Positions 32,501 to 44,500 of a stretch of 64,000 nucleotides of DNA are shown piece by piece. The stretch comes from Sabellastarte sp. h YS-2021 (Eukaryota; Annelida; Polychaeta; Sabellida; Sabellidae). The translations under genes were made by a program, and so were the position numbers. The notes below the pieces were generated by a model. It did not search any database. It was not told the DNA's origin and saw only the letters and a program-made list of their open reading frames with translations. Where the stretch lies: assembly GCA_964017235.1 (NCBI GenBank), contig OZ024934.1, positions 81,310,706-81,374,705 on the forward strand, written 5' to 3'. How positions within the stretch are numbered: position 1 is the stretch's first letter; each line of letters begins with the position of its first letter.

Positions 32501-35500
32501 AATACATATATGGCATGTTATAGACATGTTTTATGTGAATCTTTAAGACAGAAACTAATGTTTTGTTTTCTGACAATTTCTTTCTACAAAAAGTTACCCA
32601 GTATCCCTCAGGTGCAAGTAAACTATTTAAAGACTATTTTTGTTTCGAATAGATAACTATATTAATCTGAATTAGCGAATGCTTTTTCGAAAAGGTATGT
32701 TTCGAGACTTTGTGTCACGTTCTCACAGAGCGAGTGTGAACCCAAATGGTGCAACCGGTAAATATTCAACAATTCACCTTATATACAATTACCTTCATAT
32801 GCACATAATAATCTAAACTAACCTGACTGTACATTGACCAAATATGTTCCTCCATGGAGATCACTGGTTTACTAGCATTTATATCTGCTCCCTATCCAGT
32901 GAATGTGAATTAACCTGCTAACTTATTTTTTTACCTTAGATATCGTTATGTATGTTTCGTTGATGGAACAGCCAACATGGCGTTGGATTTGTTTTGAATT
33001 TTGCATAAGATTTACCCCTTATTTTGAACAAAATATCAATGAAACCATTTTAGAATAAGAATAAAAGACAAATTCTCATGCTTTATGATGGTTTTAAACT
33101 ATTGATCTGCTGTATTAAAGCATTCAGCCCTTCGGGCTTCGTGGCTTTAATATTCAGCCGATCGATAGTTTAAAACCATCATAAAGCACTCGAATATGTC
33201 TTTTATTCCTATAATAAACACACAATACCCTACATTAATCTGACAGTTTACTTACCAAATCTGTTCCTCCATGGAGAAGGTATGTTTGAGAGCATTTGTA
33301 TCTGGTTCCCACAGTGTGAGTGTACGACCAAATGCCACAGCCAGTAAGGAGCCGTCCTGTGAGAAATCTGCCGACCCAGCGGGAAGATCTCTGTAATATC
33401 CCACAGACTCACAACACCAGGAAGCATGGCTGCCTGCAGAAATACCAAGGATACATCAGACACAACACTACGATACTTCAGCCTCAGAATGAACCAGTCT
33501 CATCACCATGGTGTGACACTACAGGACTTTCATTTGATGCAGTACATCATACAGCTACAATATACTTAATATTTAATACGACACATTCTGCTACCACTTA
33601 CTTTGTTATTAAGGTATTTTTTTTTCTGTTAGAATTCTGAGCCTCAGAAAATTTCTTGTATTGCAAAGCCATATCAATTTTACTGTTTTACAGTAAATAT
33701 CAGTGCTTCATAGTAAAAATCACAAATTTTATTGAAAATATCTATGTCTTTTAGTTAATACTGCTCGATGCCATATCATGGCACAAATGAGGCACACACG
33801 GAAGATAAAATATTAAATAACACTTTCTTGTCATTCGTAAAAAAGTCATGTACTTTGGCATAGCAAATACGGAAGTAGTAATGATGACAGTAATAAATTA
33901 AGTAACTGTGGTACTTTCCGCATAGAAATTGTGCCGAGTAGGAGTGCTGACTTCATGTAGAAATTATATTATCGCCCCTTAAAAACCCCTTTAAAACATT
34001 TATTGTTTTGACTTTTTGTTAAATTAATTTACAGTTGGTGCTTGCATCAATGCATATTTTAATCAATAGAACTCCATGATGGTAAACAGGTTATAACACA
34101 AATAAGGCTCTGATGTCCAAGGTGTGCCAGGTTACACTGGAAAGCAGTAAAGCTGTTGTACCAAATTATGACTCTGCCATGAATATTGCAATCTTACGGT
34201 AAATATCACTGTCATCTGCGAGTCTCCACAGCTTGAACTTGCTGTCTTCACTTGTGGTAACAGCCATGGTGTCAGCAGTGTTATCATCAGTGCTTCTAAA
34301 CTTCAGAGTGTGCACTGGTTCCCTGTGTGGCAGGTCTATACTGGTGTTCAAGGCAAAGCTGAAACCGATAAAATAGATACACATATAACTTAAAGGGGAA
34401 CTGGTTTAATCTGGTGGTAACCGGTTTTGTATTAGGACTAACACTGTCATTGCCCTTTAATTCCTATAAATGGAAAACCAGTTTATTACCATAATCTCAT
34501 TGTTATCAGGGTTGTGTGTGAGTTTGTCCATGTGTAGAAATCGACAGCTATACATCACAACTGGGTCAGATTTTATACAAGGTGGGTTTTAACTGTGGCT
34601 CAGTCCTCTTAAAAGATGGTCTGTACCAAGAACTGGATTGCAAATCCAGAAGTGGTTTTGTGAGTTTTTAGCACTACCCACTACCTGGGGTAGTGTGTTT
34701 TTGGATGCTGCTTATAGTAGCCAAAATCAGTTGATGCTTTCATTGTTAAATACAAAACTAGAAATAGGCCGCCCTGTTGATAGTAGATGCGAATAGAAAC
34801 AGGATAGCATAGAAGAACACACATTATCATGTGTAATGTCCACCCATGAACCTTTTGCCCAAATTGTACAGTAGTCTTACAAGACCCTGTTTCATTTGTA
34901 AAATATATCAATGATGCTTAAATATTTGATAGTGTAGATGTAATTTATTTCAGCTTCATGCCTTTTTGCATTGGTTGGGTTGAAAATTTTGACGAAATCA
35001 CTCTATCTTGCACGGTTAAGAAGATAGAAGCCAATTCCTGTTTTTCTATTTTTGGCAAAAATTTGAAAATTCAAAATGCCCGCCATTATTGGGAAAAGGA
35101 AATTTTTTTGAAAATTGCCAAGAGTACATTTCTTAGATACCCTATGGGTCGAAAATTTCAACAAAATAACTCTATTTTGCACGGTTAAGGCCAGTTTGTG
35201 TTTTTCCATTTTGGGCAAAAATTCGAAAATTCAAAATGGCTGCCATTTTTGGGGAGGGGAAAATTTTTTGAAAATTGCAAAGATTACATTCCTTAGATAC
35301 CCTGTGGGTTGAAAATTTCGACGAAATCGCTCTATCTCGCATGGTTAAGGAGATAGAAGCAAATTTGTGTTTTGCCATTTTTGGCAAAAATTTGAAAATT
35401 CAAAATGGCCGCCATTTTAGGGGAGGGGAAAATTTTTTAGAAATTACCAAGAGTACAATGCTCAGATACCCTGTGGGTCGAAAATTTTGACGAAATCACT

Positions 35501-38500
35501 CTATCTGGCACGGTTAAGGAGATAGAAGCAAATTTGTGTTTTGCCATTTTTGGCAAAAATTCGAAAATTCAAAATGGCCGCCATTTTTGGGGAGGGGAAA
35601 ATTTTTGGAAAATTGCAAAGATTGCATTCCTTAGATACCCTGTGGGTCGAAAATTTCGACGAAATCGCTCTATCTCGCACGGTTAAGGAGATAGAAGCAA
35701 ATTTGTGTTTTGCCATTTTTGGCAAAAATTCGAAAATTCAAAATGGCCGCCATTTTTGGGGAGGGGAAAATTTTTTGAAAATTGCAAATATTACATTCCT
35801 TAGATACCCTGTGGGTCGAAAATTTCGATGAAATCGCTCTATCTCGCACGGTTAAGGAGATAGAAGCAAATTTGTGTTTTGCCATTTTTGGCAAAAATTC
35901 AAAAATTCAAAATGGCCGCCATTTTTGGGGAGGGGAAAATATTTTGAAAATTGCAAAGATTGCATTGGTTAGATACCCTGTGTGTCGAAAATTTTGCCGA
36001 AATCGCTCTATCTCGCACGGTTAAGGAGATAGAAGCAAATTTGTGTTTTGCCATTTTTGGCAAAAATTCGAAAATTCAAAATGGCCGCCATTTTTGGGGA
36101 GGGGAAATTTTTTTGAAAATTGCAAATATTACATTCCTTAGATACCCTGTGGGTCGAAAATTTCGATGAAATCGCTCTATCTCGCACGGTTAAGGAGATA
36201 GAAGCAAATTTGTGTTTTGCCATTTTTGGCAAAAATTCGAAAATTCAAAATGGCCGCCATTTTTGGGGAGGGGAAAATTTTTGGAAAATTGCAAAGATTG
36301 CATTCCTTAGATACCCTGTGGGTCGAAAATTTCGACGAAATCGCTCTATCTCGCACGGTTAAGGAGATAGAAGCAAATTTGTGTTTTCCCATTTTTGGCA
36401 AAAATTCGAAAATTCAAAATGGCCGCCATTTTTGGGGAGGGGAAAATTTTTTGAAAATTGCAAAGATTGCATTCCTTAGATACCCTGTGGGTCGAAAATT
36501 TCGACGAAATCGCTCTATCTCGCACGGTTAAGGAGATAGAAGCAAATTTGTGTTTTGCCATTTTTGGCAAAAATTCGAAAATTCAAAATGGCCGCCATTT
36601 TTGGGGAGGGGAAAATATTTTGAAAATTGCAAAGATTGCATTGCTTAGATACCCTGTGCGTCTAAAATTTTGCCGAAATCGCTCTATCTCGCACGGTTAA
36701 GGAGATAGAAGCAAATTAGTGTTTTGCCATTTTTGGCAAAAATTCGAAAATTCAAAATGGCCGCCATTTTTGGGGAGGGGAAAATTTTTGGAAAATTGCA
36801 AAGATTGCATTCCTTAGATCCCCTGTGGGTCGAAAATTTTGCCGAAATCGCTCTATCTCGCACGGTTAAGGAGATAGAAGCAAATTTGTGTTTTGCCATT
36901 TTTGGCAAAAATTCGAAAATTCAAAATGGCCGCCATTTTTGGGGAGGGGAAATTTTTTTGAAAATTGCAAATATTACATTCCTTAGATACCCTGTGGGTC
37001 GAAAATTTCGACGAAATCGCTCTATCTCGCACGGTTAAGGAGATAGAAGCAAATTTGTGTTTTGCCATTTTTGGCAAAAATTCGAAAATTCAAAATGGCC
37101 GCCATTTTTGGGGAGGGGAAAATTTTTGGAAAATTGCAAAGATTGCATTCCTTAGATACCCTGTGGGTCGAAAATTTCGACGAAATCACTCTATCTCGCA
37201 CGGTTAAGGAGATAGAAGCAAATTTGTGTTTTGCCATTTTTGGCAAAAATTCGAAAATTCAAAATGGCCGCCATTTTTGGGGAGGGGAAAATTTTTTGAA
37301 AATTGCAAATATTACATTCCTTAGATACCCTGTGGGTCGAAAATTTCGACGAAATCGCTCTATCTCGCACGGTTAAGGAGATAGAAGCAAATTTGTGTTT
37401 TGCCATTTTTGGCAAAAATTCAAAATGGCCGCCATTTTTGGGGAGGGGAAAATATTTTGAAAATTGCAAAGATTGCATTGCTTAGATACCCTGTGTGTCG
37501 AAAATTTTGCCGAAATCGCTCTATCTCGCACGGTTAAGGAGATAGAAGCAAATTAGTGTTTTGCCATTTTTGGCAAAAATTCGAAAATTCAAAATGGCCG
37601 CCATTTTTGGGGAGGGGAAAATTTTTGGAAAATTGCAAAGATTGCATTCCTTAGATCCCCTGTGGGTCGAAAATTTTGCCGAAATCGCTCTATCTCGCAC
37701 GGTTAAGGAGATAGAAGCAAATTTGTGTTTTGCCATTTTTGGCAAAAATTCGAAAATTCAAAATGGCCGCCATTTTTGGGGAGGGGAAATTTTTTTGAAA
37801 ATTGCAAATATTACATTCCTTAGATACCCTGTGGGTCGAAAATTTCGACGAAATCGCTCTATCTCGCACGGTTAAGGAGATAGAAGCAAATTTGTGTTTT
37901 GCCATTTTTGGCAAAAATTCGAAAATTCAAAATGGCCGCCATTTTTGGGGAGGGGAAAATTTTTGGAAAATTGCAAATATTACATTCCTTAGATACCCTG
38001 TGGGTCGAAAATTTCGACGAAATCGCTCTATCTCGCACAGTTAAGGAGATAGAAGCAAATTTGTGTTTTGCCATTTTTGGCAAAAATTCAAAATGGCCGC
38101 CATTTTTGGGGAGGGGAAAATATTTTGAAAATTGCAAAGATTGCATTGCTTAGATACCCTGTGTGTCGAAAATTTTGCCGAAATCGCTCTATCTCGCACG
38201 GTTAAGGAGATAGAAGCAAATTAGTGTTTTGCCATTTTTGGCAAAAATTCGAAAATTCAAAATGGCCGCCATTTTTGGGGAGGGGAAAATTTTTGGAAAA
38301 TTGCAAAGATTGCATTCCTTAGATCCCCTGTGGGTCGAAAATTTTGCCGAAATCGCTCTATCTCGCACGGTTAAGGAGATAGAAGCAAATTTGTGTTTTG
38401 CCATTTTTGGCAAAAATTCGAAAATTCAAAATGGCCGCCATTTTTGGGGAGGGGAAATTTTTTTGAAAATTGCAAATATTACATTCCTTAGATACCCTGT

Positions 38501-41500
38501 GGGTCGAAAATTTCTACGAAATCGCTCTATCTCGCACGGTTAAGGAGATAGAAGCAAATTTGTGTTTTGCCATTTTTGGCAAAAATTCGAAAATTCAAAA
38601 TGGCCGCCATTTTTGGGGAGGGGAAAATTTTTTGAAAATTGCAAAGAGTACACTCCTCAGATACCCTGCGGGTCGAAAATTTTGCCGAAATCGCTCTATC
38701 TCGCACGGTTAAGGAGATAGAAGCAAATTACTCAAAAGTAGTACTGAAAATACACAATGAAGTACCTAAATGGCTATTACTCATGTACTGACAAAGCTAT
38801 CAGTCCCAAATGCAATACCAAGCGAGCTATGGACATAACAATCTTGTATTCAAAATTGTAGTAAAATATCTTTAATTATTTTGGCTTAAATGCACGGAAA
38901 CCAATGGGTACTGAAAATAGCTGTACTTAAGTATTACTCAGTAAGCAAAAGAGGTACAACAGCCAAAAGCAATCCCAAGCAAGCTACTGACCCAATAAGC
39001 CTGCATACCAAATTTGGTGACAATAGCTCTAATACTTTTCCTTTAAATGAGCGGAAACCATGCGTGACGCCGGACATCGGACGCCGGACGCCGGACATCG
39101 GACATCGGACAACGGACATCGGACATCGGACGGCGAAAAAAGCAAAAATAATATATCCACCCCCCAGGGGGGTGGACATAAATAGCATCAGAGATGCCCG
39201 TACCCCACAGCCTGGGGAAATAGTTTTCAACATCATGATATATAAAAGTAGTAAAACAGTACAAAGATTGGGATACTTTCGCAGAAATTGCACAATTATG
39301 TAAAAGTGCATATAATAATCAGTTGCAGCAATCCCTATGTCTTTGTCATAAGAGAAAGATGTCTCAAATATGGCAGGTGAACACACTTTGGCAGACCAAA
39401 AAGGTCACACCATGATGCAGAACTACACTCCCTAACCAATGTCCCTATCAAGTGTCAACTTTCTACACCTTATGGAATCAAATAAATAGCCCAGAAAAGA
39501 TTTTATAGGTCAAGGTCACTATAGCTAAGTCAAAGGTCAAATTAAGGTCACACTATGATGCTGCACACCTACACACTCCCACCAGTGTCCCTACCAAGTA
39601 TCAACATCCTGCACTTTACAGTTTCTGAGATATGGCCCGGACAAGATTTTATAGGTCAAGGTAACTATGGCAAGGTCAAAGGTCAAATCAAGGTCACATC
39701 ATAAGATTGCACACCTACACCTCCAAACCAATGTCCCTACCAAGTATCAACTTCCTACACCTTACGGTTTCCGAGATATAGCCCAGACAAGATTTTATAG
39801 GTCAAGGTTACTACAGCAGGCTCAAAGGTCAAATCAAGGTCACACCATGACGTACATACCTACACCCCCTACCCAATGTCCCTACCAAGCATCAACTTCC
39901 TATACCTTAAGGTTTCTGAGATATAGCCCGGACAAGATTTTTAAACTCAAGGTCACTACGGCAAGGTCAAAGGTGAAATCAAGGTTACCATGACGTTGAA
40001 CACCTACACCTCCTAACCAATGTTCCTACCAAATATAAACTTCCTGCACCTACGGTTTCTGAGATACAGCCCGGACAAACTTTTTCCCGCCGCCCGCCTG
40101 CCTGCCTGCCCACCCACCCACCCATCCAGACACCATGGGTGAAAAAAATATCCTGACAGCCCTTAAGGGCTGTGGGGTAAAAAGGATTTAAGAATCAATT
40201 AAGTCTAACTGAGCGCTATAAAGCTACATAATAAAATATCATATTGTTCAAAATTTTTGGGATTTATTTTCTGTAAAATGTTTTGGAAAAGCTTTACCAA
40301 ATTGAGAAAGATATTATTACTTGTTCATATTATGGAGAAATAAACATTTCTAAAATCCATTTTAAACTCAGTTTTTACCAGTTTATCAGTTTTTGCTGTG
40401 GAAAATTAAAACAATCAGCAACTCTGTTCTGACGGTGCAGTAATGGACTGAAATAAAGACTGGAGAGAACTTAGTAAGAATATTAATAAAACTGCTGTTA
40501 ATAAAACAAGTAGAGAGTTTTCTTTTCTTAATTTGCACTCGAAATAGTTCATCATTTTTTTCCTTCACAAAACCCCCAGTTCTCATTCCAACCCCATATG
40601 AATGGCCTTAAAACAGAACAGAATGGACAGAAGGTTTGCTGTAAGTTTGTCATCAAAAGGCGAACCAAACTTTGTATCTAAATGATGAACTTTGACCGTA
40701 TTTAGTTCGGCGCCAAATCATACCTGTTGTGTATGTATTTATTTCACTTTCTACATATTAATCTGTGGGATAGAGTAAGAAATCTAAAATTCGCCAGGAA
40801 TCTAATATTCGCCACCTCTAAAACCTTAGTTAATTTTATGAAGAAAATGATGTTTTGTCTTAGATTTGGTATTTTTCAGTTCAAAAAGCCTAAATTTACT
40901 GTACATTTAACAAATCTCACCTCAATTAGTTTATTTTATTAGTATTTCAACATGTGGCGAATTTCAGATATGTGGCAAATTTTAGATTTCTTACTCTACC
41001 CAGAGATTTTAGGTGAATTTAAAGCTGATACTCAAACTGGTTTATCATTAAGTGAGTCACATGTCATTGTAAATCTTGAATTCAAATGAACACTTCAGAC
41101 TAGAGTTGCAATGATTCTTCGGTTATTCAAAAACAAAATGAACTCCAATGCAATGAACTCCAATGCAACACTATTGAATACTGGTAAAGACGGCAAACTG
41201 GACAGTTGGTTTCTATTCAATTCATATACACGTAAATGAAATCAGGTGACAGAAGTTCTAGAACCAACTCCCGAAATGTCATATATATTAGTGGTGGGAT
41301 CACCAGCTAAAATGGCAGATCGAGTATCACCTGTTAGAAGCGAGTTGAACTCGGGTTAAACTCGAGTAATTTTCGGGATAAAGTATTTCGTTTGTTAGCC
41401 AATAATGTGGGAAAATATTTTATGTAGCCGTACATGAGCCAAAACTTTGACCTGGAAATGGCTTTCGCGATATATTTATGTGAAATCTTCATTGATTTTA

Positions 41501-44500
41501 GACAAAATTAAGTAAAAATGGAATATATTTTGCAAAATTTTGGCTATATATATTGTTTTGATGAAGTGTCAGCCTTAGATGGTAAAAATATTGACGTTTT
41601 CAAAAACTCGAGTTTCACTTGCGCAGATCGATGTCACCCCTAATTATCGCCCATCGAGTTATAACTCGAGTTTCAGTCAACTCGTCCCAGCACAAATATA
41701 TATCACATCAAAAGTATAAAATATTGCTAAACATATTTACTTGTGTACTATTTTGCCACTATACAGTGAAATAATATCCAAAACTTCAGGTTTTACCTAA
41801 AAATAAACCACACTTTAGTTGATGTAATTGTTCATGTACACGCACAGAACACTTTACAGTTTGGCGTATACTAATTCGAACGAAACCGTTTTTTTTCGCC
41901 AAATTTTTGTTTTTGGGACCCGGTTTCCATATTAACTTTTGATCGTAACACTAATATTGAATGGCTTGATTTATTAACTGCAACACACCTTTAACTGTCA
42001 GCCAAGTACTTCAGAGCTAGAAATGCACGTGTACTGAAGTCTGTCCTACATAGGTGAAACAATCCCTAAAATTAGCCATTCTTTTACAGATGATTTTTTA
42101 CCATGAGTACAATATTACCATTGAATTCCATTTTACCTTTGATTTTCTACAGAGTACTTCCAGAACTTGAGTTTCATGTCCACTGAAGTCTGCCCATCAT
42201 CCCGCCTCTCTATGGTGGCCAGCCAGGAACCTGAATGGTCAAATGCAGCATTCTCCACCTCGGTCAGCACCAGTGGACTGTCCAGGTTCTCAGGGGAGAT
42301 GTAATTCTGACCAACAATGTCCAGCTGATAAAAATAACTATAATTTATTGAGAGACTGAAAACCCAACATTTTTCAATCTATCTGAAACAAAGTAAAGAA
42401 CAATTAAAATATATCAAGTCAGTGAACAAAATTAATACCTAGTCTCTTGTCTGAGACTAGTAACTATTCTCATGGACTAGTTTCTTTCTAGGTGTACAGG
42501 TCTGATGTACTGTAACTTAAGAAAGCTGTTTATATTTTTTGTCTGAATCACTGAAATTGACTAGATTTTTACCTCAGCCATTCTTGCCGATATAGAAAAT
42601 AACATTAAACAATTTATTTCTTAGCTTTTACAACTTGGTCAGCTTTGAAACTCAATATTGATTAAACCTACATTGAAATACATACTGGCAACTTTTGTTG
42701 TGGACCTGCAACATTTTTGAGCTGCGGGTCCAATGGACCTGGAAAGTTTGTCAGTGAAATTTATATACTATATCAAGTAGTATACCATTTACTGTGTTCC
42801 AAAAATAACCACAATATATCTAGAACTATTCAATTTACTGTGTTCGAGTTCCCAAAACAATGACAATATACCAAGTGATGCTGTGTATGATATAAGACTC
42901 ATGAAAACAATCAAACCCACATTGAATAACTGCTTGTCTTTCTGCAGGGAGTAAAACTGGAGGTGGCCTGGCCGTCCATTTGTCACCAAGGCCTGTTTCT
43001 TGGGGTCTAACTGCAGTCCTACTGGTATCAATCTCTTTAACTGCTGACCCAAGTAAGCCATAGTCAACCCCTGGTAATGCTGAAGTACCTTGAAGTTACT
43101 ACCAATTAACTGAATCGCTAGAAAAACAAAGAAAAAACTGCAAAGTGAAAGGTTATCCACTGATAATGCTGAAGTTATTTCATTAGTCTTACGATGGCCA
43201 CCATAAACCTTTCTGACCACCCTTAGACCGGGATGATAAATGGTCATCCTTGAGACTCTGTTTTTCAGTTAGTGGAATGTCAGATCACTAGTGCTTGAAC
43301 CGTATTTGTGGAGTTGTATGGGTTAACTGTGTCTTTGAGTCCTGTTGTAATGCAGATACTGTGTTGAGTATAAATATACAATACAATACAATCTCAACAA
43401 CTAAGAATCTTAAATCCTGACTACTTTTGATTACTTGCCACATTTACTCACCAAACAAAAAGACAAATGGTACAACAACAAATATGAACACTTTGGTTTC
43501 AGCTTTATACCACCAGTTCACCCAAATGAGAAACTAGACCTAGCGCATCGGAGAACCGATGCAAATTGTATCCACCATAAAGACAATGCACCAAAACCTC
43601 TAGTACCAATAACAAGCGAGTTATAAGCACTTTTAAGTTTGGCTATCCTCGTTTGACCTTGAAGGGGGGCCCAAGGTCAAATCCGACCACACCAGAAGAT
43701 TCCCAGTGCATGATTTCCTATATGTTGGTTTACCATCCCAAACATCTAGGACCAATAATAAGAGAGTTATAAGAACTTTTTAGTTTGGCTGTCCTCATTT
43801 GACCTTGACCGTGGGGCCCAAGGTCAAATCCGACCACACCAGAAGATTCCCAGCAGATGATTTCCTGTAAGTTGGTTTACCATCCCAAACCTCTAGGACC
43901 AATAATAAGCGAGTTATAAGCACTTTTAGGTTTGGCTGTCCTCATTTGACCTTGAAGGAGGGGTTTAAGGTCAAATCCGACCACACCAGAAGATTCCCAG
44001 CCCATGATTTTCTATATGCTGGTTTACCATCCCAAACCTCTAGGACCAATAATAAGCGAGTTATAGGCACTTTTACCTTTGGCTATCCTCGTTTGACCTT
44101 GAAGGAGGGGCCCAAGGTCAAATCCGACCACGCCAGAAGAATCCCAGGCCATGATTTTCTATATGCTGGTTTACCATCCCAAACCTCCAGGACCAATAAT
44201 AAGCGAGTTATAAGCACTTTTAAGTTTGGCTGTCCTCATTTGACCTTGAAGGAGGGGCCCAAGGTCAAATCCGACAACGCCAGAAGATTCCCAGCCCATG
44301 ATTTCCTATAGGTTGGTTTACCATCCCAAACCTCTAGGACCAATAATAAGCAAGTTATAAGCACTTTTACCTTTGCCTATCCTCATTTGACCTTGAAGGA
44401 GGGGCCCAAGGTCAAATCCGACCACACCAGAAGATTCCCAGCCCATGATTTTCTATATGCTGGTTTAGCATCCCAAACCTCTAGCACCAATAATATGCGA

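Noticed and set aside
35003..38712. Many 70-105 codon open frames on both strands
   Set aside because: They recur with the 169-bp period in several frames and on both strands; they result from a monomer lacking stops in some frames, not from genes.
38890..39303. 137-codon plus-strand frame with GRRTPDIGHRT repeats
   Set aside because: It is a translation of the CGGACATCGGACGCC minisatellite at the end of the type D element.
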